Assembly (NCBI GenBank): GCA_021836665.1
Contig: JAKBHQ010000458.1
Location: 1-8,679, forward strand
DNA: 8,679 bases
Origin: Thermoplasmata archaeon
Lineage (GTDB): Bacteria; Actinomycetota; Acidimicrobiia; Acidimicrobiales; Acidimicrobiaceae
Reading direction: 5' to 3'
Shown: positions 1 through 7,220 of the stretch, one piece after another
Numbering within the stretch: the stretch's first letter is position 1
Layout: the number at the start of each line of letters is the position of its first letter
The notes under the pieces: model-generated
Database searches by the model: none
What the model was told of the DNA's origin: nothing
The model's input: only the letters and a program-made list of their open reading frames with translations
Translations under genes and position numbers: made by a program

Positions 1-1
1 A

Positions 2-292
2 AGTTGGGCAGACGGTGTAAAAGAAATAATTACTAGATACGAGCTCGATTGGTCGGTTCAAAATCTCGGATCACGGTCTGAATACTGGTTCTGCCCTGCC
101 CCCAGAAATGGCAGGGAGGCAGCTTTAGCCATAGACCCGGAGCTGGAGCGCTACTTTCATCTTTTTGCGCTAAATAGGTCGATCCTTTTGACTCCTTTCC
201 ACAATATGGCCCTTTTTTCGCCCTACCACACGAGTACCGACGTTAAAAGACACACTGAGGTGTTTCGAGACAACGTCGAGTCGATTTTGTGA
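2..292 (+). CDS. Class III PLP-dependent aminotransferase (HemL-like), C-terminal part, 5' end outside window
   Basis: Frame 2 is open from the left edge to a TGA at 290-292 and gives about 96 residues of a protein whose start lies to the left. The text YFHLFALNRSILLTPFHN, then NMALFSPYHT and a final DVKRHTEVFRDNVESIL, is the typical C-terminus of glutamate-1-semialdehyde aminomutase-like class III aminotransferases, in the form often annotated as 'aspartate aminotransferase family protein' in actinobacteria. The catalytic lysine and cofactor pocket lie upstream of the window, so activity cannot be judged and the amino donor or acceptor is unknown. About 170 bp separate it from the permease gene on the same strand. 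It may be the first visible member of the permease-lyase-kinase cluster. A true HemL of haem synthesis is less likely in this context but not excluded. Confidence 0.85.
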   Translation, partial: SWADGVKEIITRYELDWSVQNLGSRSEYWFCPAPRNGREAALAIDPELERYFHLFALNRSILLTPFHNMALFSPYHTSTDVKRHTEVFRDNVESIL

Positions 293-321
293 TCGAATTA
301 CTCCGTACGATGAAGCCGAAC

Positions 322-348
322 CGGCCTTTGTTAAGGTCGAGCCTTTTT
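322..348 (+). terminator. Possible weak stem-loop with T-run after the aminotransferase
   Basis: Positions 322-328 (CGGCCTT) can pair with 333-339 (AAGGTCG) around a TGTT loop, with one G-T wobble, and a run of five T follows at 344-348. The same AAGG (333-336) can instead pair with CCTT at 342-345, directly before the remaining T's. The two folds exclude each other. This could be a weak intrinsic terminator or attenuator between the aminotransferase and permease genes. The stems are short, so the call is tentative. Confidence 0.3.
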
Positions 349-355
349 AGGTCGA
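334..355 (+). repeat. Direct repeat AGGTCGA x2 upstream of permease
   Basis: The heptamer AGGTCGA occurs at 334-340 and again at 349-355, exactly 15 bp start to start, in the 170-bp gap between the aminotransferase and permease genes. It could be a two-site operator for a regulator of the cluster, but it overlaps the possible terminator stem and may be chance. Confidence 0.25.
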
Positions 356-462
356 ACTCGAAGTTCCTTCCCGACGACAATTAGCCACAAAAATACTCTA
401 GAGTAGTGCCGAATCAGAAATTGAGGGGGGCCTCTTTCAATGCTTTGGAGCGGGGGAGATTG

Positions 463-1965
463 ATGTCGGCTGGTGAGGATTCGACCAGATTTGCTCAGTC
501 CGGTCAGGATCAAGAGGGATCAATTGTCAACAAGTTCGGATACAAACAGGATTTAAAGAGGTCGCTGCATTTTTTTGCACTCTTTGGGGTCTCATTTTCG
601 ATCATATCGATTACGACAGGTATCTTTTTGAGTTTTGGTGTCGCCATGAGCTACTTCGGTCCAGCCAGCATCTGGGAATGGCTGATCGTGGGCGCAGGCC
701 AGTTGTTGGTCGCTTTGGTCGTGGCTGAATTGGGAACGAGGATACCCTTAGCTGGATATGCCTATCAGTGGAGTGCTCGCCTGGTCTCATCTACCTACGG
801 ATGGTTTGTTGGTTTTTTCGGCCTGCTGTACATGACCGTAGGGGGAGGGGCGATCTTCCTACTCGTCGGAACGCCGCTTTTATTGTCTGAATTTGGTATC
901 GATCACCCTTCGGGACATCTAATACTCAGTGTCACCATCATTATCATGATGGTTCCTCTACTGCTAAATATCGTTTCAGTACAGCTCGCCTCGAAGGTCA
1001 ACTCGGCAGCGGTGATCACCGAAATCATTGGCACGGTGGTATTCGGCATCCTGCTAATGGTGTTGTGGGGAATCAAATCCAAGCCTTCACCATACGGTTG
1101 GGGAATTCTCGCCAACACAACCGCTACCACGCACAATGCGATATGGTATTCGATCGTGCTCGCGGCAATACTAGGCGCCTACACTCTTGTAGGTTTTGAA
1201 TTGGCTGCGGACCTGGCGGAGGAGGCACTAGACGCCAGAAAAAACGTTCCGAAAGCTGTTCTTATAGCCGTAGGAGCTTCGGTGGTACTGGGCTTTGTCG
1301 CATTAATCGGCTTTTCGGTAGCGATACCTTCGATAAAGGCCATCGAATCGACCAATCTTCCTCTACTAGCTATCGCAAACTATTGGCTTCCCGGGTGGGT
1401 GGTGAAAGTGTTCATTGCCTTCGTGATATTTTCTATCTTCTCCATCAGTGTGGTGGGCACCGCCGCCCAAGCCAGGCTGGTCTACTCTATGGCTCGAGAC
1501 AACATGCTGCCTTTTAGCGCCGCTTTCAAAAAGGTGCATCAAGGTACTCAAACACCAATCGTCGCCCTTTTGGTGTTTGGGGCGATCAACGTCGCATTTA
1601 CCATCTTCGGCTATACCCAGAAGAATAGCTTCGACACGTTAGTTGGAGCGACGGCGATAATTCCGTTCATCATCTACTTCATGATAACTATCGCCTATGC
1701 CTACAAGCGAAAAGCATTGGAAGCCATACCGGGCAGTTTCAACCTTGGAGGGTATGCAAAGCCAGTAATCGCAATTGTCCTGGTTTGGACCGTAGTGATG
1801 ATATTGTCACTTTCGCTTCCATCCACCTTCCGACTAGCGGACGCAATAGTCGTGGGTTCAACCGTCCTCTCTCTCGCTTGGTACCTTATCGCACTTAGAA
1901 AAAGGATCTCTCTAGGCCAAGCAGGAGTCCGGCCGATTGAAGAGTACCCATTGGCCGAGGCATAG
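463..1965 (+). CDS. APC-superfamily amino acid/amine permease
   Basis: This is an integral inner-membrane transporter of about 500 residues with about 12 hydrophobic segments, the usual size for the APC family. The first membrane segment (about residues 37-62, FALFGVSFSIISITTGIF) has the FS-IS--TGIF pattern of the substrate-binding first helix in the amino acid/choline/GABA (ACT-type) branch. The loop after the sixth region (LAADLAEEALDARKNVPKA, about 247-265) is the conserved EE--NA---P motif of the same branch. The ATG at 463 is preferred because GGGGGAG (452-458) lies 4 nt before it. A GTG at 406 in the same frame would add 19 residues but has no ribosome site. Its product probably supplies the substrate of the downstream lyase and kinase. 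An amino acid, GABA-like or amino-alcohol substrate is possible. The lyase gene begins 66 bp downstream. Confidence 0.9.
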   Translation: MSAGEDSTRFAQSGQDQEGSIVNKFGYKQDLKRSLHFFALFGVSFSIISITTGIFLSFGVAMSYFGPASIWEWLIVGAGQLLVALVVAELGTRIPLAGYAYQWSARLVSSTYGWFVGFFGLLYMTVGGGAIFLLVGTPLLLSEFGIDHPSGHLILSVTIIIMMVPLLLNIVSVQLASKVNSAAVITEIIGTVVFGILLMVLWGIKSKPSPYGWGILANTTATTHNAIWYSIVLAAILGAYTLVGFELAADLAEEALDARKNVPKAVLIAVGASVVLGFVALIGFSVAIPSIKAIESTNLPLLAIANYWLPGWVVKVFIAFVIFSIFSISVVGTAAQARLVYSMARDNMLPFSAAFKKVHQGTQTPIVALLVFGAINVAFTIFGYTQKNSFDTLVGATAIIPFIIYFMITIAYAYKRKALEAIPGSFNLGGYAKPVIAIVLVWTVVMILSLSLPSTFRLADAIVVGSTVLSLAWYLIALRKRISLGQAGVRPIEEYPLAEA

Positions 1966-2031
1966 AGGGCCGCTAAAGCAATTCATCCAACTGACCACTA
2001 AAAACTAACCAGCTTTCGAAAGGGGACTCGC

Positions 2032-3441
2032 GTGTCGAGCAATACACAAGGGGATCTCTCTGGGGTTAACGACTACTTCTACCCCTACCGAGACCGCTAC
2101 ACCACCTATTCGACACTACCTAATATCGGCGTCTCTAGGGACGAGGTCCTTGGGGTCCTGCGCGAAATGTCGGAAAAGGAGGACAAGATTGGAGACGAAG
2201 GAAGGTGCTCGGGGTCGATCTACTCGGGAGATCACGACCACTATCGTTTTCTAACCGAGGCTTTCCGCTACTTTGCCCACTCCAATGTTTTACAGCGGGA
2301 CATGTACCCAAGCTCGACCAAGCTCGAGGGAGAGATCGTCGCCATGACCCTCTCCTTGATGAATGGCGAATCCCTCGGGGGTTCGGCTTGTGGTGTCCTG
2401 ACGTCGGGTGGAAGCGAGTCGCTGATGTCGCAACTCTTCGCATACCGGGAGTGGGCCGCTCAAGTCAAGGGAATATCCGCTCCAGAGGTAATAATACCTA
2501 ACTCCGCGCATGTCGCAATTGACAAAGGCGGACACTACTTCGGGGTCCGGGTTCTACGTGCTCCATTAGACAAAGACTTTTTAGTAGACCTGAATTGGGT
2601 AGAGGACCACATCAATAAGAACACCATCGCCCTAGTCGGATCGGCCGGTTCCTACCCTTACGGATTGGTCGACCCGATCGCAGAGCTCGGGCAACTTGCC
2701 ATCGCACACGACCTTGGACTCCACGTCGACGGATGCCTAGGCGGCTTTTTGCTCCCATTTGGCAAAAAGCTCGGCTACCCAATAGCGGATTTTGACTTTT
2801 CAGTCGAAGGTGTGACCTCAATATCCGCCGACACCCACAAGTATGGCTACGGCCTCAAGGGAACATCAGTGCTTATGTATGCGAACAAAGAGCTAAGGAA
2901 GCACCAGTATTTCACCTATCCTGACTGGCCGGGCGGCCTGTACTTATCCCCGGGAATGGCTGGATCTCGCTCTGGAGGGCTCATCGCTTCCACTTGGGCA
3001 TCGATGGTCACCCTCGGGGAGCATGGCTACCTGGAGATCGCCCGAGACATATTCCGAACTGCTGACCTATTGAAGAGGGGCATCCAGGAGATAGCAGAAC
3101 TTCGGATATACGGGGAGCCAACTTTCTTGGTTGGATTCGGTTCTGATGAAATCGACATCTTTCACGTCAATGACTATTTAAGCAAAAATGGCTGGCGGCT
3201 CAACGGTCTGCAACTCCCAGCAGGTCTCCACTTCTGTGTCACTCGCCCTAACACCTATCCGACGGTTATGGAGGAGTTCCTCTCTGTCCTAAGAGATGCC
3301 GTCAATTATGCTAAGGGGCCCGATTTAGGTCCGGCTGAGTCATCCGCTCTCTACGGATTAGCGGGAAGCGTCGAAGGAAACAAGGTAGTTGAAGAACTGC
3401 TTGTGGGGGCATTAGACGCTTTCTATGGGCTAGCACAATAA
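2032..3441 (+). CDS. Sphingosine-1-phosphate lyase-like PLP enzyme (group II decarboxylase fold)
   Basis: This 469-residue protein belongs to the fold-type I group II decarboxylase family and matches the S1P lyase branch along its length. Visible blocks are CSGSIYSGDHDH (59-70), TSGGSES for PLP phosphate binding (124-130), the ring-stacking His160 in NSAH, HVDGCLGGF with the PLP-nitrogen Asp233, VTSISADTHKYGYGLKG with the predicted Schiff-base Lys270, the WPGGLYLSPGMAGSRSGG block (299-316) and NGWRLNGLQLPAGLHFCVT (386-404). Family members cleave 2-amino-3-hydroxyalkyl 1-phosphates into an aldehyde and phosphoethanolamine. Unlike eukaryotic S1P lyases it has no N-terminal membrane anchor, so it should be cytosolic. 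The GTG start follows a purine-rich AAAGGGGA site by about 5 nt. The kinase gene begins 9 bp after its TAA stop. The fold and lyase-type active site are well supported. The substrate is not; an amino acid decarboxylase is the alternative. Confidence 0.88.
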   Translation: MSSNTQGDLSGVNDYFYPYRDRYTTYSTLPNIGVSRDEVLGVLREMSEKEDKIGDEGRCSGSIYSGDHDHYRFLTEAFRYFAHSNVLQRDMYPSSTKLEGEIVAMTLSLMNGESLGGSACGVLTSGGSESLMSQLFAYREWAAQVKGISAPEVIIPNSAHVAIDKGGHYFGVRVLRAPLDKDFLVDLNWVEDHINKNTIALVGSAGSYPYGLVDPIAELGQLAIAHDLGLHVDGCLGGFLLPFGKKLGYPIADFDFSVEGVTSISADTHKYGYGLKGTSVLMYANKELRKHQYFTYPDWPGGLYLSPGMAGSRSGGLIASTWASMVTLGEHGYLEIARDIFRTADLLKRGIQEIAELRIYGEPTFLVGFGSDEIDIFHVNDYLSKNGWRLNGLQLPAGLHFCVTRPNTYPTVMEEFLSVLRDAVNYAKGPDLGPAESSALYGLAGSVEGNKVVEELLVGALDAFYGLAQ

Positions 3442-3450
3442 GGAAAGCGT
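3439..3450 (+). promoter_or_regulatory. Ribosome site overlapping the upstream stop codon
   Basis: The stop TAA of the lyase gene is part of TAAGGA, a Shine-Dalgarno sequence placed suitably for the kinase ATG at 3451. This arrangement implies co-transcription and translational coupling of lyase and kinase. Confidence 0.7.
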
Positions 3451-5025
3451 ATGGCTAAAGATCGCTATGCACTAGGTATCGACCTCGGCACGGGTGGGGT
3501 GAAAGTCGGTCTTGTTAGGGCCGATGGAGCCCTTATTGCCAAGCGGACGGCAGAGATTTCTACCCACCACCCCAACGGGCCACTTTCCGCTACCCAGGAT
3601 CCGAAGGCTTGGTGGGCATCGATAGTGGATATGACCCGCTCAATCGTAGAAGAATTTGATCCCAAAGACGCACTCGTAGCCATCTGCGCAACCGGCCAAT
3701 GGGCTTCAACGGTGCCCGTAGACGCTGCCGGTGACCCCGTGGGCGAATGCTTACTCTGGATGGATGAGAGCGGAGCGTCTTACTCAGAGTCGATTATTGG
3801 CGGAAAATTCATGGGCTACAATCCGCTGGCAGCCTTGACCTTTATAAGAAAAACTGGCGGAGCACCATCTAGGTCCGGGGCCGACCCTATCGGCCACATC
3901 AACTATATCGAACAGAAGCTGCCAGAAATCGCAGCCAAAACCAGCTGGTACCTCGAGCCCGTTGACTTTATCTCGATGAAGCTGACTGGAATTGCCGCCG
4001 CTACTCATGCCTCGATGACGGCGAGCTGGTTGACCGACAACACCAATTTGGACCGTTACCGCTACGACGAGAGGCTGGTTCGACTCAGCAGACTGCCATT
4101 GGCGAAGCTCCCCAGGCTCATTCCTGTTGGGTCGGTGATTGGAAAAATATCCGAAGCCGCCGCCAAGGAACTACACCTTGATTCAGGAGCCAACGTTATT
4201 ACTGGCCTGCCAGACCTTCACACCGGAGCGATAGGCTCAGGGTCAATAGACGCTGACGAGGTTCATCTATGCCTCTCGACCACCGCTTGGATATCGGCAC
4301 CGACCTCGAAAAAAAAGACCGACATCTACCACTCGATTGCTTCAGTGCCGGGGATCTTTCCAGGTGAATATCTGATCGCTAATAATCACGAAACCGCCGG
4401 CGAGTCACTCGACTGGTTCAGGGACAACTTCTTCGACAATGGTTCGGCCCCTCTAGCAGCCACTAGCTTCTCTGAACTCGATCGCTTGAGCTCTCGGTCG
4501 TCACCGGGATCAAATGGAGTTGTATTTACCCCGTGGCTTGCTGGGGAAAGGTCCCCTGTCGACGACAAAAACGCACGAGCGGCTTTCATCGGCTTGTCGC
4601 TCGCTACAACGAGGGCTGACCTCACCCGCTCTGTTCTAGAAGGAGTAGCGCTGTCAAATCGATGGCTAATGGAACCCTTTGTTAAGTTCAAGGGGGGAGG
4701 GTCTCCTGACAAAGTGAGAATCATAGGTGGCGGGGCCAACTCGGACCTCTGGTGTCAAATCCACGCCGACGTTCTAAAAACGGAGGTACAGAGGATAAAG
4801 GATCCGATCTACGCCAATCTGAAGGGCGCCGGGCTCATGGCTCTTTTCGGAAACGGCACCATCAGCCGCTCTGAGATTAAAGCTGCCGTAGAGATTGATC
4901 GGATTTTCATTCCTCACCGACCAAACGAGGAACTACTCGATGGCTACTACGAAGTATTTTCAAAGATATATAAGCGCCATAAGCCGCTCTTTCGTCTCCT
5001 AGCTCCACTGAGAAGCTGGAAGTAG
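3451..5025 (+). CDS. FGGY-family carbohydrate kinase (xylulokinase-like)
   Basis: This 524-residue cytosolic kinase should transfer ATP phosphate to a sugar or polyol. The N-terminal half has the phosphate loop GIDLGTGGVKVG (9-20), ATGQWAST (80-87) and LWMDESG (102-108), where xylulokinase-like relatives usually have W-D-R. GLPDLHTGAIGSG (252-264) contains the predicted catalytic base Asp255. The C-terminal ATPase half has LSTTAWIS (275-282, in place of the usual GTS-W), TPWLAGERSP (360-369), the ALSNRW helix region and IGGGANSDLW (425-434) for adenosine binding. The length is normal for FGGY kinases. The start has TAAGGA, overlapping the lyase stop, 7 nt upstream. The gene ends 38 bp before the convergent methyltransferase gene. 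The substitutions at the substrate-facing ESG and at STTAW suggest that the substrate need not be D-xylulose. Coupling with an S1P-lyase-like enzyme favours a substrate whose phosphate ester is then cleaved. Confidence 0.9.
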   Translation: MAKDRYALGIDLGTGGVKVGLVRADGALIAKRTAEISTHHPNGPLSATQDPKAWWASIVDMTRSIVEEFDPKDALVAICATGQWASTVPVDAAGDPVGECLLWMDESGASYSESIIGGKFMGYNPLAALTFIRKTGGAPSRSGADPIGHINYIEQKLPEIAAKTSWYLEPVDFISMKLTGIAAATHASMTASWLTDNTNLDRYRYDERLVRLSRLPLAKLPRLIPVGSVIGKISEAAAKELHLDSGANVITGLPDLHTGAIGSGSIDADEVHLCLSTTAWISAPTSKKKTDIYHSIASVPGIFPGEYLIANNHETAGESLDWFRDNFFDNGSAPLAATSFSELDRLSSRSSPGSNGVVFTPWLAGERSPVDDKNARAAFIGLSLATTRADLTRSVLEGVALSNRWLMEPFVKFKGGGSPDKVRIIGGGANSDLWCQIHADVLKTEVQRIKDPIYANLKGAGLMALFGNGTISRSEIKAAVEIDRIFIPHRPNEELLDGYYEVFSKIYKRHKPLFRLLAPLRSWK

Positions 5026-5063
5026 CTCGGCACAACGGACGCCAGGCTTCATCTTCCGAAAAG

Positions 5064-5873
5064 TTATGAGCGTTGGCTGCCAAGGCCACCGCCCAAGTGC
5101 ATATACCCTATCACTCCGGCCGCCACAGCGACGTTGAGCGACTCGACCCCCTTGGCCATTGGTATCGAAATTACCCCGTCGGTCATCGCCAATAAATCCT
5201 GAGAAATTCCAGATCCTTCGGAACCAAACATAACAAGGGTTCGAGACAGGTCCCTACAGTCCGACAGAGTCAATGTTCCCCCTCTGCCTGCAGCAAAGGT
5301 CTTCGCACCGCTGGACCTGAATTCATCTATGACCCCGGCGAGGTCGTGGCTGATTCGAATTGGAACGCCTAGACAGTGCCCCGCAGACGCTCTGGCGGCC
5401 TTGGGAGAAAATGGGTCTGCACAGTCGGATGATATCACGATGCCCTGGTGCCCCAGGGCCGCCACTACCCTAATAATTGCCCCGATGTTCCCTGGATCCT
5501 GAATTCCCGATAGGGCAAAGATCGCCGATCTAGCATCGGGAAGAGGCGTAAATTCTTTGGGGATTTTGCAGATGGCGACGACTCCCTGAGGAGTCTTCGA
5601 CTCTGAAATCAGGCCCATAATAGAATCCGTCACCCAAACGACTTCACACCCTGCGACGCGCGCCGCATCGAGGATCAGTGCCGACTCCAAACCGGTGTAG
5701 GACTCGCTAACTATGACCGTCTCACAGGCGTTATGCTCGTTAATCGCTTCTAACGCGAACTTATAGCCCTCAATCAAAAACCGGCCGAGGCGATTGCGCT
5801 CCGACCGGTCTTTTGAAATTTTCCTAATCTCTTTGATAAGTCGATTAGAGTTCGACTTTATCGGCTCGCCCAA
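5064..5873 (-). CDS. TrmH/SpoU-family RNA 2'-O-ribose methyltransferase
   Basis: This 269-residue SAM-dependent enzyme should methylate a ribose 2'-OH in rRNA or tRNA. An N-terminal substrate-binding domain (about 1-105, with the L30e-like pattern RFLIEGYKFALEA) is followed by the trefoil-knot SPOUT domain. Motif 1 is IQDPGNIGAIIRVVAALG (124-141) with Asn129 and Arg135, motif 2 is LVMFGSEGSGIS (213-224), and motif 3 is ISIPMAKGVESLNVAVAAG (235-253). Its place after infC-rpmI-rplT matches the gene called tsnR or rlmB in actinobacteria. The exact target nucleotide is not deducible. It starts with TTG, 8 nt after the rplT stop. The ribosome site GGAG lies inside the last codons of rplT (CAGGAGTAG), so the two are probably coupled. 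pheS does not follow; the gene instead ends against the kinase. Confidence 0.9.
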   Translation of the reverse strand: MGEPIKSNSNRLIKEIRKISKDRSERNRLGRFLIEGYKFALEAINEHNACETVIVSESYTGLESALILDAARVAGCEVVWVTDSIMGLISESKTPQGVVAICKIPKEFTPLPDARSAIFALSGIQDPGNIGAIIRVVAALGHQGIVISSDCADPFSPKAARASAGHCLGVPIRISHDLAGVIDEFRSSGAKTFAAGRGGTLTLSDCRDLSRTLVMFGSEGSGISQDLLAMTDGVISIPMAKGVESLNVAVAAGVIGYMHLGGGLGSQRS

Positions 5874-5881
5874 CGAGATTC

Positions 5882-6265
5882 CTACTCCTGGGCTTCGATC
5901 GGCGCCGATTCAGGACTCGCCTCTTTAGCCACCTTGACCAGGGTTGCAAAAGTCTCAGGCGAGTTCACCGCTAGTTCAGCAAGAACTTTTCTGTCGACTT
6001 CGACTCCCGCTTGCTTGAGGCCAAAGATCAATCTCGAATAAGAGATTCCGTTTTCACGAGCCGCAGCGTTTATCCTCTGTATCCAGAGCTTGCGATAATC
6101 ACCTTTGCGAGCCCTGCGATCCCTGTACGCGTAGTTTAGGGAATGCATTACCTGCTCGTTAGCCGCACGGTAACTACGGCTCTTATTGCCGTAATATCCC
6201 TTGGCTAGCTCCAGGACTTTGCGTCTACCCTTCTTGCCGTGTACGGCGCGCTTCACCCTTGCCAT
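5882..6265 (-). CDS. rplT: 50S ribosomal protein L20
   Basis: This 127-residue basic protein binds 23S rRNA early in 50S assembly. The sequence begins [19 protein letters not shown] and contains [30 protein letters not shown] and [16 protein letters not shown], the L20 signature blocks. It has a short acidic C-terminal tail ([12 protein letters not shown]) beyond the usual end near residue 115-118. The ATG at 6265 is preceded by TAAGGAG with a 5-nt gap, the strongest ribosome site in the operon. An 82-bp spacer separates it from rpmI. In several bacteria L20 represses its own operon by binding the mRNA. Confidence 0.98.
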   Translation of the reverse strand: MARVKRAVHGKKGRRKVLELAKGYYGNKSRSYRAANEQVMHSLNYAYRDRRARKGDYRKLWIQRINAAARENGISYSRLIFGLKQAGVEVDRKVLAELAVNSPETFATLVKVAKEASPESAPIEAQE

Positions 6266-6347
6266 AGCTTCTCCTTAACTCATTCAACTGCGACTGACAC
6301 GCATCGTCGCAACCTAAAATCTTGTCACCGGGCCCACCCGACGACAT
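6266..6347 (-). other. rpmI-rplT spacer
   Basis: The spacer is 82 bp, longer than the other gaps in the operon. A short CGGG/CCCG stem around a 4-nt loop (6329-6340) and a 6-bp arm pair, TCGTCG (6304-6309) with CGACGA (6339-6344), can be drawn, but both are weak. L20 binding sites occur in infC-rpmI-rplT mRNAs of other bacteria; none can be named here from sequence alone. Confidence 0.3.
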
Positions 6348-6542
6348 TTACATGCCTAAAAGGCGCTTCATCCTCTTTGCGTCGCCAGGAGCGACATCGG
6401 ACTCTCTGGAAAGTCTTCTAATCCTTTTTGAAGACTTTTTCTCCAAAATGTGAGATTTGAACGCCTTACGTCTGCGAAGCTTGCCCGTCCCGGTTACTTT
6501 GAAACGAGCCTGCGCGCCCTTGTCTGTCTTCATCTTTGGCAT
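6348..6542 (-). CDS. rpmI: 50S ribosomal protein L35
   Basis: This 64-residue, strongly basic protein of the large subunit has the typical start [20 protein letters not shown] and the [17 protein letters not shown] block. The length is the family norm. The ATG at 6542 begins 6 nt after the infC stop. Its ribosome site (AGAGGG) lies within the last codons of infC, which suggests coupled translation. It is the second gene of the infC-rpmI-rplT-methyltransferase operon. Confidence 0.97.
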   Translation of the reverse strand: MPKMKTDKGAQARFKVTGTGKLRRRKAFKSHILEKKSSKRIRRLSRESDVAPGDAKRMKRLLGM

Positions 6543-6548
6543 TTGTAA

Positions 6549-7211
6549 TCAGCCCTCTTCTGTCTCTTCATCAGTAACTGTCTCATCGCTTTGGGGGCCG
6601 GTGATACTTGGAATGGAGCTATCGACACCGTCTTGGTCGACGGGCGTTTCCGCATCGCTATGAACCGCTGAAGCCGCCTTTGGCACGACCCTCTTGTCCG
6701 GCGCAAGAACCATTAGCATGTTCCTGCCGTCAAGCTTCGGCGACGTCTCGACTTTCCCTACCGTCGTAGAGGCCTCGGCGACGCGATCAAGTATCGTCTT
6801 ACCAATTTCGGGGTGGTAGATCTCGCGCCCTCGGAACATGATAGTGATCTTCACCTTGTGTCCCTCGTTGAGAAATCTAATGACCTGCCTGGTCTTGGTA
6901 TCAAAGTCTCCAGCACCGATCTTTGGTCGGTACTTCATCTCTTTGATCTGAATTGCCGACGACCTACGTCTCGACTCCCTCGCTTTTTGGGCGGCATCGA
7001 ACTTGAACTTCCCATAGTCCATGATTCGAGCTACCGGAGGATTCGCCATCGGCGCAACCTCCACCAAGTCGAGGTCCATCTGCCTCGCAAGCGCGAGGGC
7101 CTCGAGTGTCGGCTTTATGCCAAGCTGGTTTCCTTCGGGATCAACTAACCGAACCTCACGAACCCTTATTCGCTCGTTGATCCTCGGCTCATTCCCATTA
7201 GGTGCGGATAT
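6549..7211 (-). CDS. infC: Translation initiation factor IF-3, probable ATA start
   Basis: IF-3 binds the 30S subunit, prevents early 50S joining and proofreads start codon-initiator tRNA pairing. The N-terminal domain reads INERIRVREVRLVDPEG and then MDLDLVEVAPMANPPVARIM. The linker has DYGKFKFDAAQKARES, and the C-terminal domain has IKEMKYRPKIGAGDFDTKTR, VKITIMFRGRE and KLDGRNMLMVLAP. The frame upstream of the first ATG (7079) still encodes conserved IF-3 sequence back to a TAG at 7212-7214, and that stretch has no ATG, GTG or TTG. The first codon is ATA (7209-7211), 9 nt after AAGGGAG (7221-7227), giving 220 residues. Non-AUG (AUU-type) starts are known for infC and allow IF-3 to repress itself. 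About 45 acidic, Ser/Thr-rich residues extend past the usual C-terminus. Confidence 0.95.
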   Translation of the reverse strand: MSAPNGNEPRINERIRVREVRLVDPEGNQLGIKPTLEALALARQMDLDLVEVAPMANPPVARIMDYGKFKFDAAQKARESRRRSSAIQIKEMKYRPKIGAGDFDTKTRQVIRFLNEGHKVKITIMFRGREIYHPEIGKTILDRVAEASTTVGKVETSPKLDGRNMLMVLAPDKRVVPKAASAVHSDAETPVDQDGVDSSIPSITGPQSDETVTDEETEEG

Positions 7212-7218
7212 CTAGCAT
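7198..7218 (-). other. Six-codon ATG mini-ORF overlapping the infC start
   Basis: ATG at 7218-7216 opens a 6-codon frame (MLDIRT) that ends at TAA (7200-7198). It spans the infC ATA codon in another frame. The ATG sits only 2 nt after the AAGGGAG site, which is better spaced for the ATA. It may compete with infC initiation or be incidental. Confidence 0.3.
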
Positions 7219-7220
7219 CA

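Noticed and set aside
406..462. Permease start at GTG 406
   Set aside because: No ribosome site precedes it, whereas ATG 463 has GGGGGAG. It is kept only as an alternative; a leaderless start from TACTCT (394-399) is possible.
331..513. - strand open frame of 60 codons
   Set aside because: It overlaps the permease upstream region and gene start, with no recognisable sequence or ribosome site.
4386..4739. - strand open frame of 117 codons
   Set aside because: It lies antisense within the kinase gene with low-complexity sequence and no support.
5026..5063. Bidirectional terminator between the convergent kinase and methyltransferase genes
   Set aside because: No stem with a T-run could be drawn in these 38 bp.
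6324..6342. Terminator in the rpmI-rplT gap
   Set aside because: The stem is only 4 bp with no T-run, and L20 must be read from the same transcript.
6549..7079. infC beginning at the first ATG (7079)
   Set aside because: It would delete the conserved INERIRVREVRL part of the N-terminal domain, which is encoded in frame upstream.
6813..7148. + strand open frame of 111 codons
   Set aside because: It lies opposite infC, has no family features and no ribosome site; it is a shadow.
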